This document shows, one piece after another, positions 36,701 to 46,902 of a stretch of 64,000 bases of DNA. The DNA lies in the NCBI GenBank assembly GCA_945859605.1, contig OX243811.1:51406898-51470897 (forward strand), read 5' to 3'. How positions within the stretch are numbered: position 1 is the first letter of the stretch; each line of letters begins with the position of its first letter. The DNA is from Lumbricus rubellus (taxonomy: Eukaryota; Annelida; Clitellata; Crassiclitellata; Lumbricidae). The notes under the pieces are model-generated. The model was not told the DNA's origin. It did not search any database and saw nothing but the letters and a program-made list of their open reading frames with translations. The position numbers and the translations under genes were made by a program.

Positions 36701-39700
36701 CTCAAACTTCTCATAAGAAATAAGTCAACACCTGAACAGCTGATAATGTAATATCAAACTGATTTAACAGAAGATAAGCAAAGCAGGCAGGGAAGAGACC
36801 ATAATTATAAATGTTACATATCTACTCATTTCTCATTGAGAAACAAAAAGTCTAATAAATTACAGGCAATGTGACTGCAGCATTAACAATGTGATGAAAA
36901 CAAAGCACTGCTTTCCAAAGCACTTGTCGTATCAACAAGTGCTACATACATATATGCTATAGCAAAGTTCAAATATGCAGGTTACTAGACAAAAAGCCAA
37001 CCTTTATAGGCACTGTCATAACTTCAGCGTAGTCAACATCGGTCAAATGTCGAAGGTTGACCGAAAGCAGAAACACATCGATGTCTGCAACGGCTTTTTC
37101 AAGCATCGACTTCTTCGCTTTTGACTCTGGAATAGACTTTGACAGAAGTTCTTGACCCTTTTTGTACCATGCAGTTGCCTATTAACCACAAATTTAAAAC
37201 AGAACACAAATAAAAAATTAAATACTATATGCAGCGTAGTATGGCATAATATGGTGGTGAAATGGACAGATACAAAAAAAACTTGCTATGTCTACAAGAA
37301 CCAATGAACACATTTTAAAAGAAAAAGACATGAAAAAGACATTAACACATTCAGCGCCCGGGACGTATATATACGTCCCAAATCCAGTCATTTAACATGG
37401 CGTGTAGACGCTGAATGTGTTAATAATCAAACAGACAGAATCCAACAAACATGACCAGCATACTCAATAACCTAGCTTGCAACATAAAAATTCTGCCCAA
37501 AAATCACAAAACAGCATGTGTGAGTAAGTATGAACCTGTCCAGACTTGCAACATAAGAACAGCATTGAGTTAAATCAGTTAATCTGTCAGATTAAATTGT
37601 CTCATACCTGTTCAATGTGCGAATGAAGCTGATATCCGAGTGTAATTTGCGCACGATAGACGGACATAAATTCCTGGTATCTAAGGAAGGACGTCTCAAT
37701 CCTCTTATCATGCGCAGAATTTGAATCATCATCATCACTCTTGTCATCATCCACAAACACAAACTCTGATAACGGGTGTGAACCATCAGAAAGGAATGAT
37801 TGCCAATTGCTGTAGAATTCAACACTTTTGCAGAAATCAGCCTAAAATAAACAATCAAATCAATCAATCAATCAATCAAAACGTTTATTGTAAACAATTG
37901 TAACAAACACTCAAGTACAGAAATTAGACATGTTGGCTACAGTGGGAGGCACAAAATAGATCAGTACCTTGCTGAGTAGGAGCAACCAAGTAGTGATTAT
38001 CATGTACTAGTGTAACAACAGCAAACTACAGCCAAGTATCTGGAAGATGTTATCTGACTGATTAGAGATTAGAGTATTGGAGAATTCAAAGTAGTATACC
38101 TGATAAAAAGTCAAAAATTATAAAATTGCATAGACTCACTAGACTGTATAAAATAACTAATTTAACGTCAAACCTTGGCCTTTTCATCAAACTGTTCAAG
38201 TTCTTCAGAGTGGTTCCTAACTTCATCAGCAGAATTACCGACTGGAGTGAAATTCTCCAGAAATAGCAAGTGTTCATCCAGTATCGCACACCACTGAAAG
38301 ACAAAACCAGACACTCTAAACGGCTAAAAGACAAAACCAGACACTTTAAACGGCCAGTGTAACCTCAGCCCAACTACAGCAGTAAAGAACAGTCCATCAT
38401 TAATTCTGCACATGTCATCAGCCTTGACACTTAGCCGAATGTGTGTCATCTTCTGCCAGTGAGGAGCTGCTCATCAGCAGCATCATCGTCTTCGCTCAAG
38501 ACATCTGTCGATGGGAATCCATTTGTTGGTTCCACATGCGTGTATAGGCCTTCCACTGGTGACTCTTCCAGCTCAATGTGCATCATTTTTATAACGATAA
38601 AAAAATATATGCGTTGTCAATGACACTTAGCATCATAATAAGGTAGCGGAGAGAGCACCTCTAAGATTTCTTGAAGTGGCGCTATATAAATTCTCACATT
38701 GAATGAATGATCGAATTAAATATTCAACAGAACCAGCAACCCGAAAAACTAGACAGCACAGTATCATTAAAAATGAAATCTGAAGAAAACCAGTTGACAT
38801 TACAACCACTCAACTAAACCTCCATCTATCTAATAAATAAATATAAAATATTACCACCAAAACAGAAAACAAACGACAAAGCAAAACAATTAAATCACCT
38901 TGTTGTTTTCTTCTTCAAACTGACGTAATTTCAGAGATCTCGCCAATGAAGCTCCACATTTCTCGTATTCGGTAGAATAATTTGATTTTCCTCTATTTAC
39001 CTTTTCGATAAAACTAATCAACAAAAAACAAAACAATTCCACTTATTCCAAACTAGCTACACACACAAAAGCTAACATTTTTGTTCTATATCCTTTGATC
39101 ACATCAAGTCGTAGTTGGTCAACCCACAAAAATTGCTCTAGACTTTATTAAGCGTGCTTTCCCTAAATGTAACAGATGCCTACAGTATGCTGTTTGCTTG
39201 CATTTCAAGCTACAACAACCCCGATTCACGCATTCACATGATGTCTAATTGTCTATACATTAGTCAACTGCAATCTGTTGCTGCATAATATGATAACTTA
39301 GTTCCTTATTAGCTCAAACTTATAGTGTAGTAGCACTAGAGGTATGTTGGTTAATTTTTCAGGAATATGTTGCCTGGTAACCTGAGACATTAGTTCCTTG
39401 GTCTGTCTACTATGAGCATTTCATGCACGACTGTGGTCTTGTTGAGTTAGATATGTGTGTCTATGATGAGTTTCTCATGAAGCAATGTTGAATAAACCAG
39501 CGGTTACAATCAATGAGTAAGACAGCTTTTCTGGAGTTCATCAAAAAGCCACATACAGCACTCAAATTCCTTGTGTAAATGATGACTTATCAAATACAAA
39601 GTGGACTAATTACATGTTCTGGATTGGTGCGTATTCTGCTTAATGCAAGCTCTATCTACCCACCCCAAGCTATTAACCAAACAAGCTGGGTTTGAAAACT

Positions 39701-42700
39701 TTCCATACACCTGCACTGCAGTGCTCAATATTGACTTTTCAGCATTATCCTCTTTGGATTTATGGCATACATGTTTTATCATAAGGCATGTCACCAATGA
39801 CTTCATGTTATCATAACCACAGTGCAGATCTGAAATATTTTCACGAGAACAGCTTTAATCACCTCTCAACAAATCTGACGTTGTGGACAGACATCGGCGG
39901 AAGCTGAGCAGACGGCAAATTCTTTCCATTGATTGTCTTCAGTTGAGCGATTTCTGCTCCAGCCTCAGATAGCATCTTCTCCGTCCGTGCATCCATCTGC
40001 TGTTGCTCCTGCTCCAAACTCTCAATCTCTGCCTTCAGCTGCCCAGCTGTCATCTTGTTCGACGGGAGACTGTGCATGCGGACACCACAGGCCTCTAAGT
40101 CTTTTGTCAGCTGCTCACAACTGTCATAAAGTAACTCCACCAGCTACAAAACAGCACATGAAATGAAAAAATCTTACAGTGACAATACACAGAAAATATG
40201 TTGTTAAATTTTGGTGCTTGAACTCCAGACACTCCAGTCTTTGAGGCATAAAAATTGGTCTCTTTGACACAGCCCTAACCTTGCAAATTTCATAGTTACA
40301 TTATTGTATTTCTTGTTTCACTTTCCCTTTGATTGTCTGTAATTTGTAATTTTACCTTAATGTACGTCTTTCACCAGATGCATCAAGCATTTTTAAAATA
40401 GCACTAAAAGTCATCAGACTCAGACAGCTGATAATTTTTTAAAATTCAACAAGTTGTTGGTGGCAATCTACCTGAAAATGCTTGAACAGCTCGTCGCTGT
40501 TATAGTAGAATTGTCCACCAAGATCAGCGGTGAGTTGGAGAGGATCTATCACACGATACAGTTCGTCAACGGAATCCAAAATCTTTACCTGAAAGAAAAC
40601 AATACATACTGAACAATTATGCTTCAAATCTACAACATGCAATAGATATAAAAATGCTATGAGACCACTTGATTGATTGATTCCATAATCACATTATGAA
40701 CACTTTGAAAACAACATATATGCCAAAATTGAGGGCAAAAAAATTATACTACTGTGATTCCGAGACATGGCTCAGACAACTAAAACTATGGATGCAACTC
40801 ACAATATAAAATAATCAGTAATTGCATTAGAATAAGCCCGTGATAATTAGCCAATTACAGTATAATGAATCAATTAAAGATTTTCATGGGTTTTGTTAAT
40901 AAAATAAGCAAAGTATCCTTAACCCTATCCCACAGGACCGGGTCACCCATGACCCATTAACAGGATAGGTATCAAAACAATTCCGGCTGGAAAGGATTAA
41001 AGGTCCATAGTAATCAATCTATAAACAATAGTCAAATTCCAGGAAAAAGAAGAGGAACTGCAACCTTGTTGTGTACATCACCAGAAGTCGACCATTCGTA
41101 ACGAAGCTTCTGAATGCCATTTAAGAAACCAGCCGGACGGAGTACATAAACATTTTCAATGCATCCATCTGGAAAGAAGCCCTACAAATAAAAAATTGTT
41201 TCTCTCATCAGCTGGAAATTGCATCAGGGCATGTGTGTGGATTGCAAAAACTAATGAAAGAATGTACACAGTTCCTGACCCATCGGATTTCAACGTGGCA
41301 TTGCCTGTAGATCACGACCTCTAACAACAATTTCGCTTCAAGTGTTCATTAATTGTCTATGATAATGATCAAGTTATAAAAGTAATTAAACTATGCAGAC
41401 TAGATACTGATGAAAGCAACAACAGTTTAACAAGCCTATACTAGAAGAACTTTACAGGGAAATTATCGCAACTTATCACTAATGTGCTAACAGAACAATC
41501 TTCGTATCTACCATAACTTTAATGCTAAATAGAAACAATAAAAAAGTTGACAAATTATCATATAAAATTTCATGCAGTTATAACGAATAAATTTAAAAAC
41601 AGCAAGGCACGGACCTGGTACACAAATGTCAAGTACTGATGATAAACTGCATGAAATACTAACAAAGATGCATCGTATGATGATAAACTGCATGAAATAC
41701 TAACAAAGATGCATCGTATGATGATAAACTGCATGAAATACTAACAAAGATGCATCGTATGATGATAAACTGCATGAAATATTAACAAAGATGCATCGTA
41801 TGATGATAAACTGCATGAAATACTAACAAAGATGCATCGTATGATGATAAACTGCATGAAATACTAACAAAGATGCATCGTATGATGATAAACTGCATGA
41901 AATACTAACAAAGATGCATCGTATTAAGTCTTTGATCGAACTCCAACTCCGCGTACGTCTGTCGATAACAGCCGTGAATTTCACTTCTTTGGCACTAAAA
42001 ATTTACAATCCAATACTTTAGTGAACAGTTTTACCTCAATGAATAACTTGGTAAGCAAAAACTTATTCAGAAATACAATGAAAATGGATGCTAATGAATT
42101 GTCGCTATGCATCAGTTCAAGTATCTGCTTTCAGTTATATAAAATTAGTGCTCAGTGGAACCCAAGTCATAATGCGTTGACAACCGACACCGGACCTTAA
42201 CCCTTTAATGCCGAGATGGTAGTGAATGGTATGGGAAATCCTATACCCTCTGGCATTAAAGGGTTAAAGCATCAACTTTGATGACAAAAGTCTCGAAAGT
42301 GTTAAGACTCAGAAATAAATCTAATGAAAAGAAACATGAGACTGTACTTTACTGCACATAAATACAAAACAAAGTCTGACCGCTACTGAATATCATTTAA
42401 TATCAATGCGTAAAACAAAATATAAATTTTCACATAAGAAAAGTCAAAAGTAAACAAGATAATTATAAAACTCAAACAGATAACTTGTCACTTGCTCGGT
42501 TGCATCTAAGAGGTATTCCAGAAGCTGTTTAAGTTGAGCGTCATCAATCTTTGAGTCAGCACTGCTGCCATCAGGGAACGTAATTAGAAGTTCACCAGTT
42601 GGAGTCCGGCCACCTTAACAATGAGTACATCATATAAAGTCATATATCCATAAACTACGGACTTACAGGAATATTTTCCATATTTCAAATTTAAATAAAA

Positions 42701-43452
42701 CCTAAATTGGATTGCATTTGAAGTCTACCTGCCAGAATCAACCTCAAGCAACATAAGAGAAGAATAAGATATTAAAATTAGCAATTATTTAATTTACATA
42801 TATGACAAAATCATGTCTCACTGCTGCTCACATAAAATTTTGCAAAGGTGAAACGTTAAATCATTTTGGCATGGGCTGCCTGCTCAGTGCTCAAGTTGTA
42901 AACAATCTGATGGCCAAATAAAGGACCTGACAAGAACATAGCAATGTCATTTTCTAGCTCTGAATAAATTTGTGACGTCAGGCCATAATAACCAAGTTCA
43001 AGTCATAAAGATGTCACATTATCAAGATGATATCAACATCAAAATTTATGTCATGCCACGGAATATGAATACTGTCACATAATTCTTATTTCAGTGCACA
43101 TGCATTTCCAAGAGGCATCCCAAATTGCCTACGTTTCATGTGGTTGCAGGTGATTCTGCCAAACTCATCATGCTAAGCAGATAATTTCTTAAGTCACACA
43201 TCCGTCAACTCATCTGAGCTAAAAGAATATAGATCCTGATTCCTGAACTCATAGAAAACTATACTTTTTGAATGGGGTTTGACAAGAAATAATTGTAAAT
43301 ATTATTTGGCATCTATAAATATCTGCTTAATGTTAGATCGGATCCCATCTGAAGCATTATTCATGTGTACGTCAACAACAAATACCTGATATGAAGACAT
43401 AGTTTTGCTGTAGTAGTTTCGACAATTCTGGTGCCAAGCAGTTTGTGCCCAT
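30338..43452 (-). CDS. MCF2L: Dbs/MCF2L-type Rho guanine-nucleotide exchange factor (20 exons recognised)
   Basis: Exons in transcript order, high to low coordinate: 43452-43386, 42613-42485, 41986-41910, 41181-41065, 40588-40472, 40143-39863, 39013-38899, 38293-38174, 37841-37608, 37178-37002, 36603-36304, 35831-35749, 35285-35219, 34837-34722, 33860-33797, 33129-33037, 32476-32384, 31781-31656, 31092-30886, 30512-30338. Phases agree at all joins, giving about 919 residues; the 42485/41986 join is least certain. The order is CRAL-TRIO, spectrin-like helices, DH, PH, as in vertebrate MCF2/MCF2L/MCF2L2, of which this is probably the single co-orthologue. The family loads GTP on Rho/Cdc42 at membranes. 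The start ATG (43452) may be internal, because TTCTTAAG just upstream looks like an acceptor. At the 3' end, reading through the last donor stops at 30321 (LIRGQFSS); otherwise exons are missing. Confidence 0.88.
31656..35285 (-). other. MCF2L: RhoGEF module: DH (Dbl homology) catalytic domain
   Basis: Six exons code for the domain. CR1 is [20 protein letters not shown], with the conserved Glu in the ATERIY stretch that contacts the GTPase. The middle contains [25 protein letters not shown] and [10 protein letters not shown]3 is [20 protein letters not shown] followed by RITKYHLLL, the most diagnostic DH signature. The last helix ends [12 protein letters not shown]. All catalytic landmarks are present, so exchange activity is expected. 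Confidence 0.92.
37342..37423. mobile_element. 82-bp piggyBac-type MITE in RhoGEF intron
   Basis: TTAACACATTCAGCG (37342-37356) and CGCTGAATGTGTTAA (37409-37423) form a perfect 15-bp inverted repeat, including TTAA at each end. The interior has a perfect 20-bp palindrome GGGACGTATATATACGTCCC. It lies in the intron between exons 37608 and 37178. Confidence 0.75.
38640..38708 (+). repeat. SINE tail in RhoGEF intron
   Basis: CTTGAAGTGGCGCTATATAA followed by (TGAA)n, matching the 3' end at 3149-3222, in the antisense orientation relative to the host gene. Confidence 0.5.
40919..41000. mobile_element. 82-bp piggyBac-type MITE in RhoGEF intron
   Basis: It has TTAA at both ends. The left TTAACCCTATCCCACAGG pairs imperfectly with the right, which inverted reads TTAATCCTTTCCAGCCGG. 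It lies between exons 41065 and 40588. Confidence 0.55.
41638..41924. repeat. 41-bp tandem array, seven copies, overlapping a RhoGEF exon end
   Basis: Seven head-to-tail copies start at 41638, 41679, 41720, 41761, 41802, 41843 and 41884. The unit begins GATGATAAACTGCATGAAAT; the only variation I see is one C-to-T in copy 4. On the minus strand each unit contains CATCTTT|GTTAGT, the same donor used by exon 41986-41910, whose last 15 coding bases lie in the exon-proximal copy. Each also holds TTTCATGCAG, acceptor-like. Confidence 0.92.
42197..42267. mobile_element. 71-bp piggyBac-type MITE in RhoGEF intron
   Basis: TTAACCCTTTAATGCC (42197-42212) and GGCATTAAAGGGTTAA (42252-42267) are perfect 16-bp inverted repeats bounded by TTAA. 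It lies between exons 42485 and 41986. Confidence 0.75.
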
Positions 43453-43517
43453 TTCAACCTTAAGAAAACAGTATAAATACATTTGCCAACAACAAACTCA
43501 CAACCATTGTTATTACA

Positions 43518-44254
43518 TGACTAGCGGACCGCCAGGCGGCCCTCGATTTTCAAATACTAACGGACCGCCAGTGGCGGCCGTCCAGTACGGAATACTAGCA
43601 AGCCGCCAATTCGGATTCCCTACCCGGTTAGGGGAATACAATGTGGAAGAGGCGAAGACCATAGGCGGGGAGAAGGTAGTTTATGTTGGCAGTTATTGGT
43701 CAAGCTGTAGACTATTAGCCTGACCAACAACTGCTAAACAACCAATGCAAAAATCTTAAGAATCTAATGGCGACGCTAACACTAACCCTAACCGACGCTC
43801 ACGACGCAAAAATCTTAAGAATCTAATGACGACACCAACCCTAACACTAACCCTAACGACGCGAAACCTTACCCTATACGCGAACAACACCTCTAGGTCT
43901 TCTATGTTATAACCATGCTTAACTTTAAGGATAAAAAGCGCTAAAGATTACCTGTGCAAAATGTTCCTCCATACGTAGGTCATTTGTAAGAAATTTTCAA
44001 CGTTTTACATTGCAATTCGTCTAAAATCGTGAGAGCCTGCGTGTCGCACGTGTTGTTGACAGTATGCTACTGTTTACAAAGGGATGGTCAGAAATTGTAC
44101 TTGACAACCTCCTCTCCTACGTAAATCGCCTCTTCCACATTGTCATGTGACAGGTTACACATGACTGGCGGTCGGCGAGGAATTTAAATTGGAGGACGGC
44201 CTGGCGGTCCGCTAGTAATTGAAATTGGACGATCGTCTGGCGGTCCGCTAGTCA
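43518..44254. mobile_element. Fold-back element E6 with CTAGCGGACCGCCAG boxes
   Basis: The left arm starts TGACTAGCGGACCGCCAG, repeats ACGGACCGCCAG and continues to about 43690 (ATGTGGAAGAGGCG). The right arm (44092-44254) is its inverse, ending CTGGCGGTCCGCTAGTCA. The interior has repeated CTAACCCTAACCGACGCTCA, resembling the E2/E4/E5 core. No target duplication was detected, possibly because the right end has been duplicated. Confidence 0.65.
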
Positions 44255-44622
44255 CTTCGTACTTAAAAATACCCTAATTAACTTTTATTGAATGACATTA
44301 AAGTGTGCATGCTAAAAATAAAAATTACAGGTCTAAAAACAGGTTCCTACATAAACAAAATTGTACTCGACAACCTCCTCTCCTACGTAAATCGCCTCTT
44401 CCACATTGTCATGTGACAGGTTACACGTGACTGGCGGTCGGCGAGGAATTGAAATTGGAGGGCGGCCTGGCGGTCCGCTAGTAATTGAATTTGGACGATC
44501 GCCTGGCGGTCCGCTAGTCACTTCGTACCTAAAAATACTCTAATTAGCTTTTATTGAATGACATTAAAGTGTGCATGCTAAAAATAAAAATTACAGACCT
44601 GTCTAAAAACAGGTTCCTACAT
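44092..44622. repeat. Tandem duplication, about 266-bp period, of the E6 right arm and flank
   Basis: Copy 1 (44092-44352) and copy 2 (44358-44622) share TTGACAACCTCCTCTCCTAC / TCGACAACCTCCTCTCCTAC starts and AACAGGTTCCTACAT ends with scattered differences and a 4-bp insertion. The second copy duplicates the E6 terminal boxes. Confidence 0.85.
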
Positions 44623-46780
44623 CAAAAACCGGATCACCACAAAAATTCATGCAGGCATAAGACGAACAACTTGTGGCACATTACGAATTTTCTCTAAGCT
44701 TTCGCTTATATGCATCCACATAGTCTCAAAGTTTTGGTTGTGTGTGTAATGCGTTAATGAACCATTACAGGCATTGAACACGAGATTGGCTCCGAATTGT
44801 CGCCTCAGCTCTCGTTTCATTCACTTGCTTACCTAATGGAAGCACCAGGAAGAGCAAGGTAAGTTAGAACACTCTATTCTTTCCCAATCTGGGGCAGCCA
44901 TATTATATATCTCAGGACTGCACATTGGCGAGGGAGCCAATGTCGAACTTTACTTGTTGTTGACAACATATTGTAGTGTCTAAACATCATTAGACACTTG
45001 CTTAGCTTGCTTGGGTAAAAATGTCATTTCGGGCATCCGGTCGAAATTTCGATTATGGGATTCGGGACGCACCCAACTCTTACACACCTGCTCTAGCTAG
45101 CCATCCTGTTGCCCCAAGTAACGTATTTAATTGGTAGGCCCACACGGAAAGGATTATTTTGAGATAACTCAGGTCTAAACGTGTTAAATGCGGCTACAAC
45201 GTTTAGTCGATTCCAAGCTGTAATTGGGATAATAATTATGTAGGCCTATCTAACCTTGTATTTATGTTAGACTGACCGAAGAAGTATCAAGCAAGTTGTC
45301 AACTTCTGTTGCCGGATACGCTACCCTTCGCTCGTTTGCAGAAACATGTACGGCTTATTATTAAGCTGCAGAACACATTAACATTCAAACACGATACTTT
45401 TGCTAATATAAAGTTTAATAATATTGTACTTGACTAAATCTCTCATGATATCTTCGAACTTTACGTGAAGCACGTGACAAAAAACATCCGGTTTCACTTT
45501 TGCAAGGTAAAGTGACAACAGTCTATAGATACCACGGCAGGTGACTCGAAGGAACAAAAGCCAAAACACTCGTCGATGTTCTAACTTTTAACACGATCAC
45601 CATGACACCATGCATTGACTAGAATGGCCTAACTAAGTGTCGAAGTTAACTAAAGATGCGCGCATAGGGAAAAGGAAAACGCTGATTTTTGGAGGCTTGG
45701 CAAGATATAGGCTAGGGCTTAGCCTAGAAGGATAGGATAGCCTATGCCCTAATGGACACAGCTTTAAAAATTATAAAATAAAAATCGTATGTAGCCTACA
45801 ATGTGCGCTGGTTGTGAGCACGCTGCTGTACGGATCTGATACTGAGACGTGGCCCATAGGCCTAGCCTAACGGTGACAAACAGGAAAAGACTGGAGGCAA
45901 CGCATCATAGGTCGAGGTGATTTAGGAGGATTCTATAGGCCTACCTAGGGCTTATGTAGGCATATCGTGGTGGGACAAACTATAAAAAATCATGAGAAAA
46001 TTAAGACCGGACAAGAAGATAAAATGGAAAACAACATTAAAAAGAGAAGATGAGGTGCATGGGGCGCATGACTACTGTAAAAGCCCTAGGCTACGCATTG
46101 GGCTCCCTTGTCATCTGTGCAGTCTGTTCTAAATTCCGTTGCTAGACTTATCGCACATCTCCACATAGGCCTGCGTGACTCATGACCTTCACTGCCATGG
46201 CTCCCGATCAGATAGCCTAAGAGGCTAAGAACCAAAAAAATTCGTGAAAGCTCAAAATGTCTAACTCTAAAACTGAGTAGGCCTAGGTTAGGTTAGGATA
46301 GCCTACTCGAGAAGCAGACTAAACAGTAGGCTTAGCCTAATTGAGGCCCACACAACCATTTGTTTTCACAGTAAGCTTCCATAGAAATCGTCATTGTTAT
46401 TAAGCTCTCTTATTCACAATGTCAGCTAGGGCAGGCCATCGATGGATCAGACAGCGCAGAAGAGGCTAAAGTGCTTACGCATACGCTGCACTGCGTTGAA
46501 GAATATGCCTTTGAGGATGATGAGTATTTGCTATGAGCAACCGCATGATCATAATTATGTAGAAACAAGAAGTAGTTCTCGAAAAACCCGGATGTTGTTA
46601 GTTATAAAAATAAAGATAGGCTACTTTTAAGATGAAATAATTTTATTAAAATAAATAATAAAATTATATTTACTTGGTTAAGGTAATTATGTGAAATTTT
46701 AGCTCTTAAGGTTGAAAATTCCGCAAAAATCTTGGCCGATCTTGAGCGCATTAATCTGTCATAATATGCTAAGAGTGAAG
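44623..46780. other. Intergenic stretch between RhoGEF and 14-3-3
   Basis: Compositionally like the repeat-rich flanks, including TAGGCCTA octamers at 45241-46290. No open frame has a domain. Any 5' UTR exons of the RhoGEF would lie here on the minus strand, and the 14-3-3 promoter at the right edge. Confidence 0.4.
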
Positions 46781-46793
46781 CGGCGGCTAAGAT

Positions 46794-46803
46794 CGCCATC
46801 TTG
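46794..46803 (-). promoter_or_regulatory. YY1-like motif near the 14-3-3 transcription start
   Basis: CGCCATCTTG (minus: CAAGATGGCG) matches the YY1 consensus core. It lies 100 bases before the ATG, a usual position for YY1 at TATA-less housekeeping promoters. The actual transcription start is not determined. Confidence 0.4.
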
Positions 46804-46902
46804 GAAGAGGCGTTCGTTCACATTGCGAGCAGTGCTTCGACTGTTTCACTTATTTCAAAAGATTTATTGGAGTTCCATTTCGTAATTTGTTAGCAAACTA
46901 TA

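Larger units (their letters stand above)
36304..40143 (-). other. MCF2L: RhoGEF module: spectrin-like helical region plus Ala/Thr/Pro-rich linker
   Basis: Six exons (from 40143 down to 36304) code for Leu/Glu/Lys-rich helices, e.g. [20 protein letters not shown] and [14 protein letters not shown] (Dbs: LRHFEQ.F...W), followed by an acidic loop [11 protein letters not shown]. The last exon of the block (36603-36304) ends in a low-complexity linker rich in Pro, Ala, Ser and Thr (residues [19 protein letters not shown]) just before the DH domain. The linker sequence is not conserved with vertebrates. Confidence 0.7.
40472..43452 (-). other. MCF2L: RhoGEF module: N-terminal Sec14/CRAL-TRIO-like domain
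   Basis: The five first exons code for about 169 residues. Landmarks are the [17 protein letters not shown] start (Dbs: SGGRG.DG.PVITFP), [16 protein letters not shown] (Dbs: FILVIDRR.D.W.SVK), [11 protein letters not shown] (LVLVLRPTGF) and [15 protein letters not shown] (YIDKSQLTEDLGGT). This lipid-binding-type domain regulates Dbs localisation in mammals (established for the family). It is slightly shortened relative to Sec14. Confidence 0.85.
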
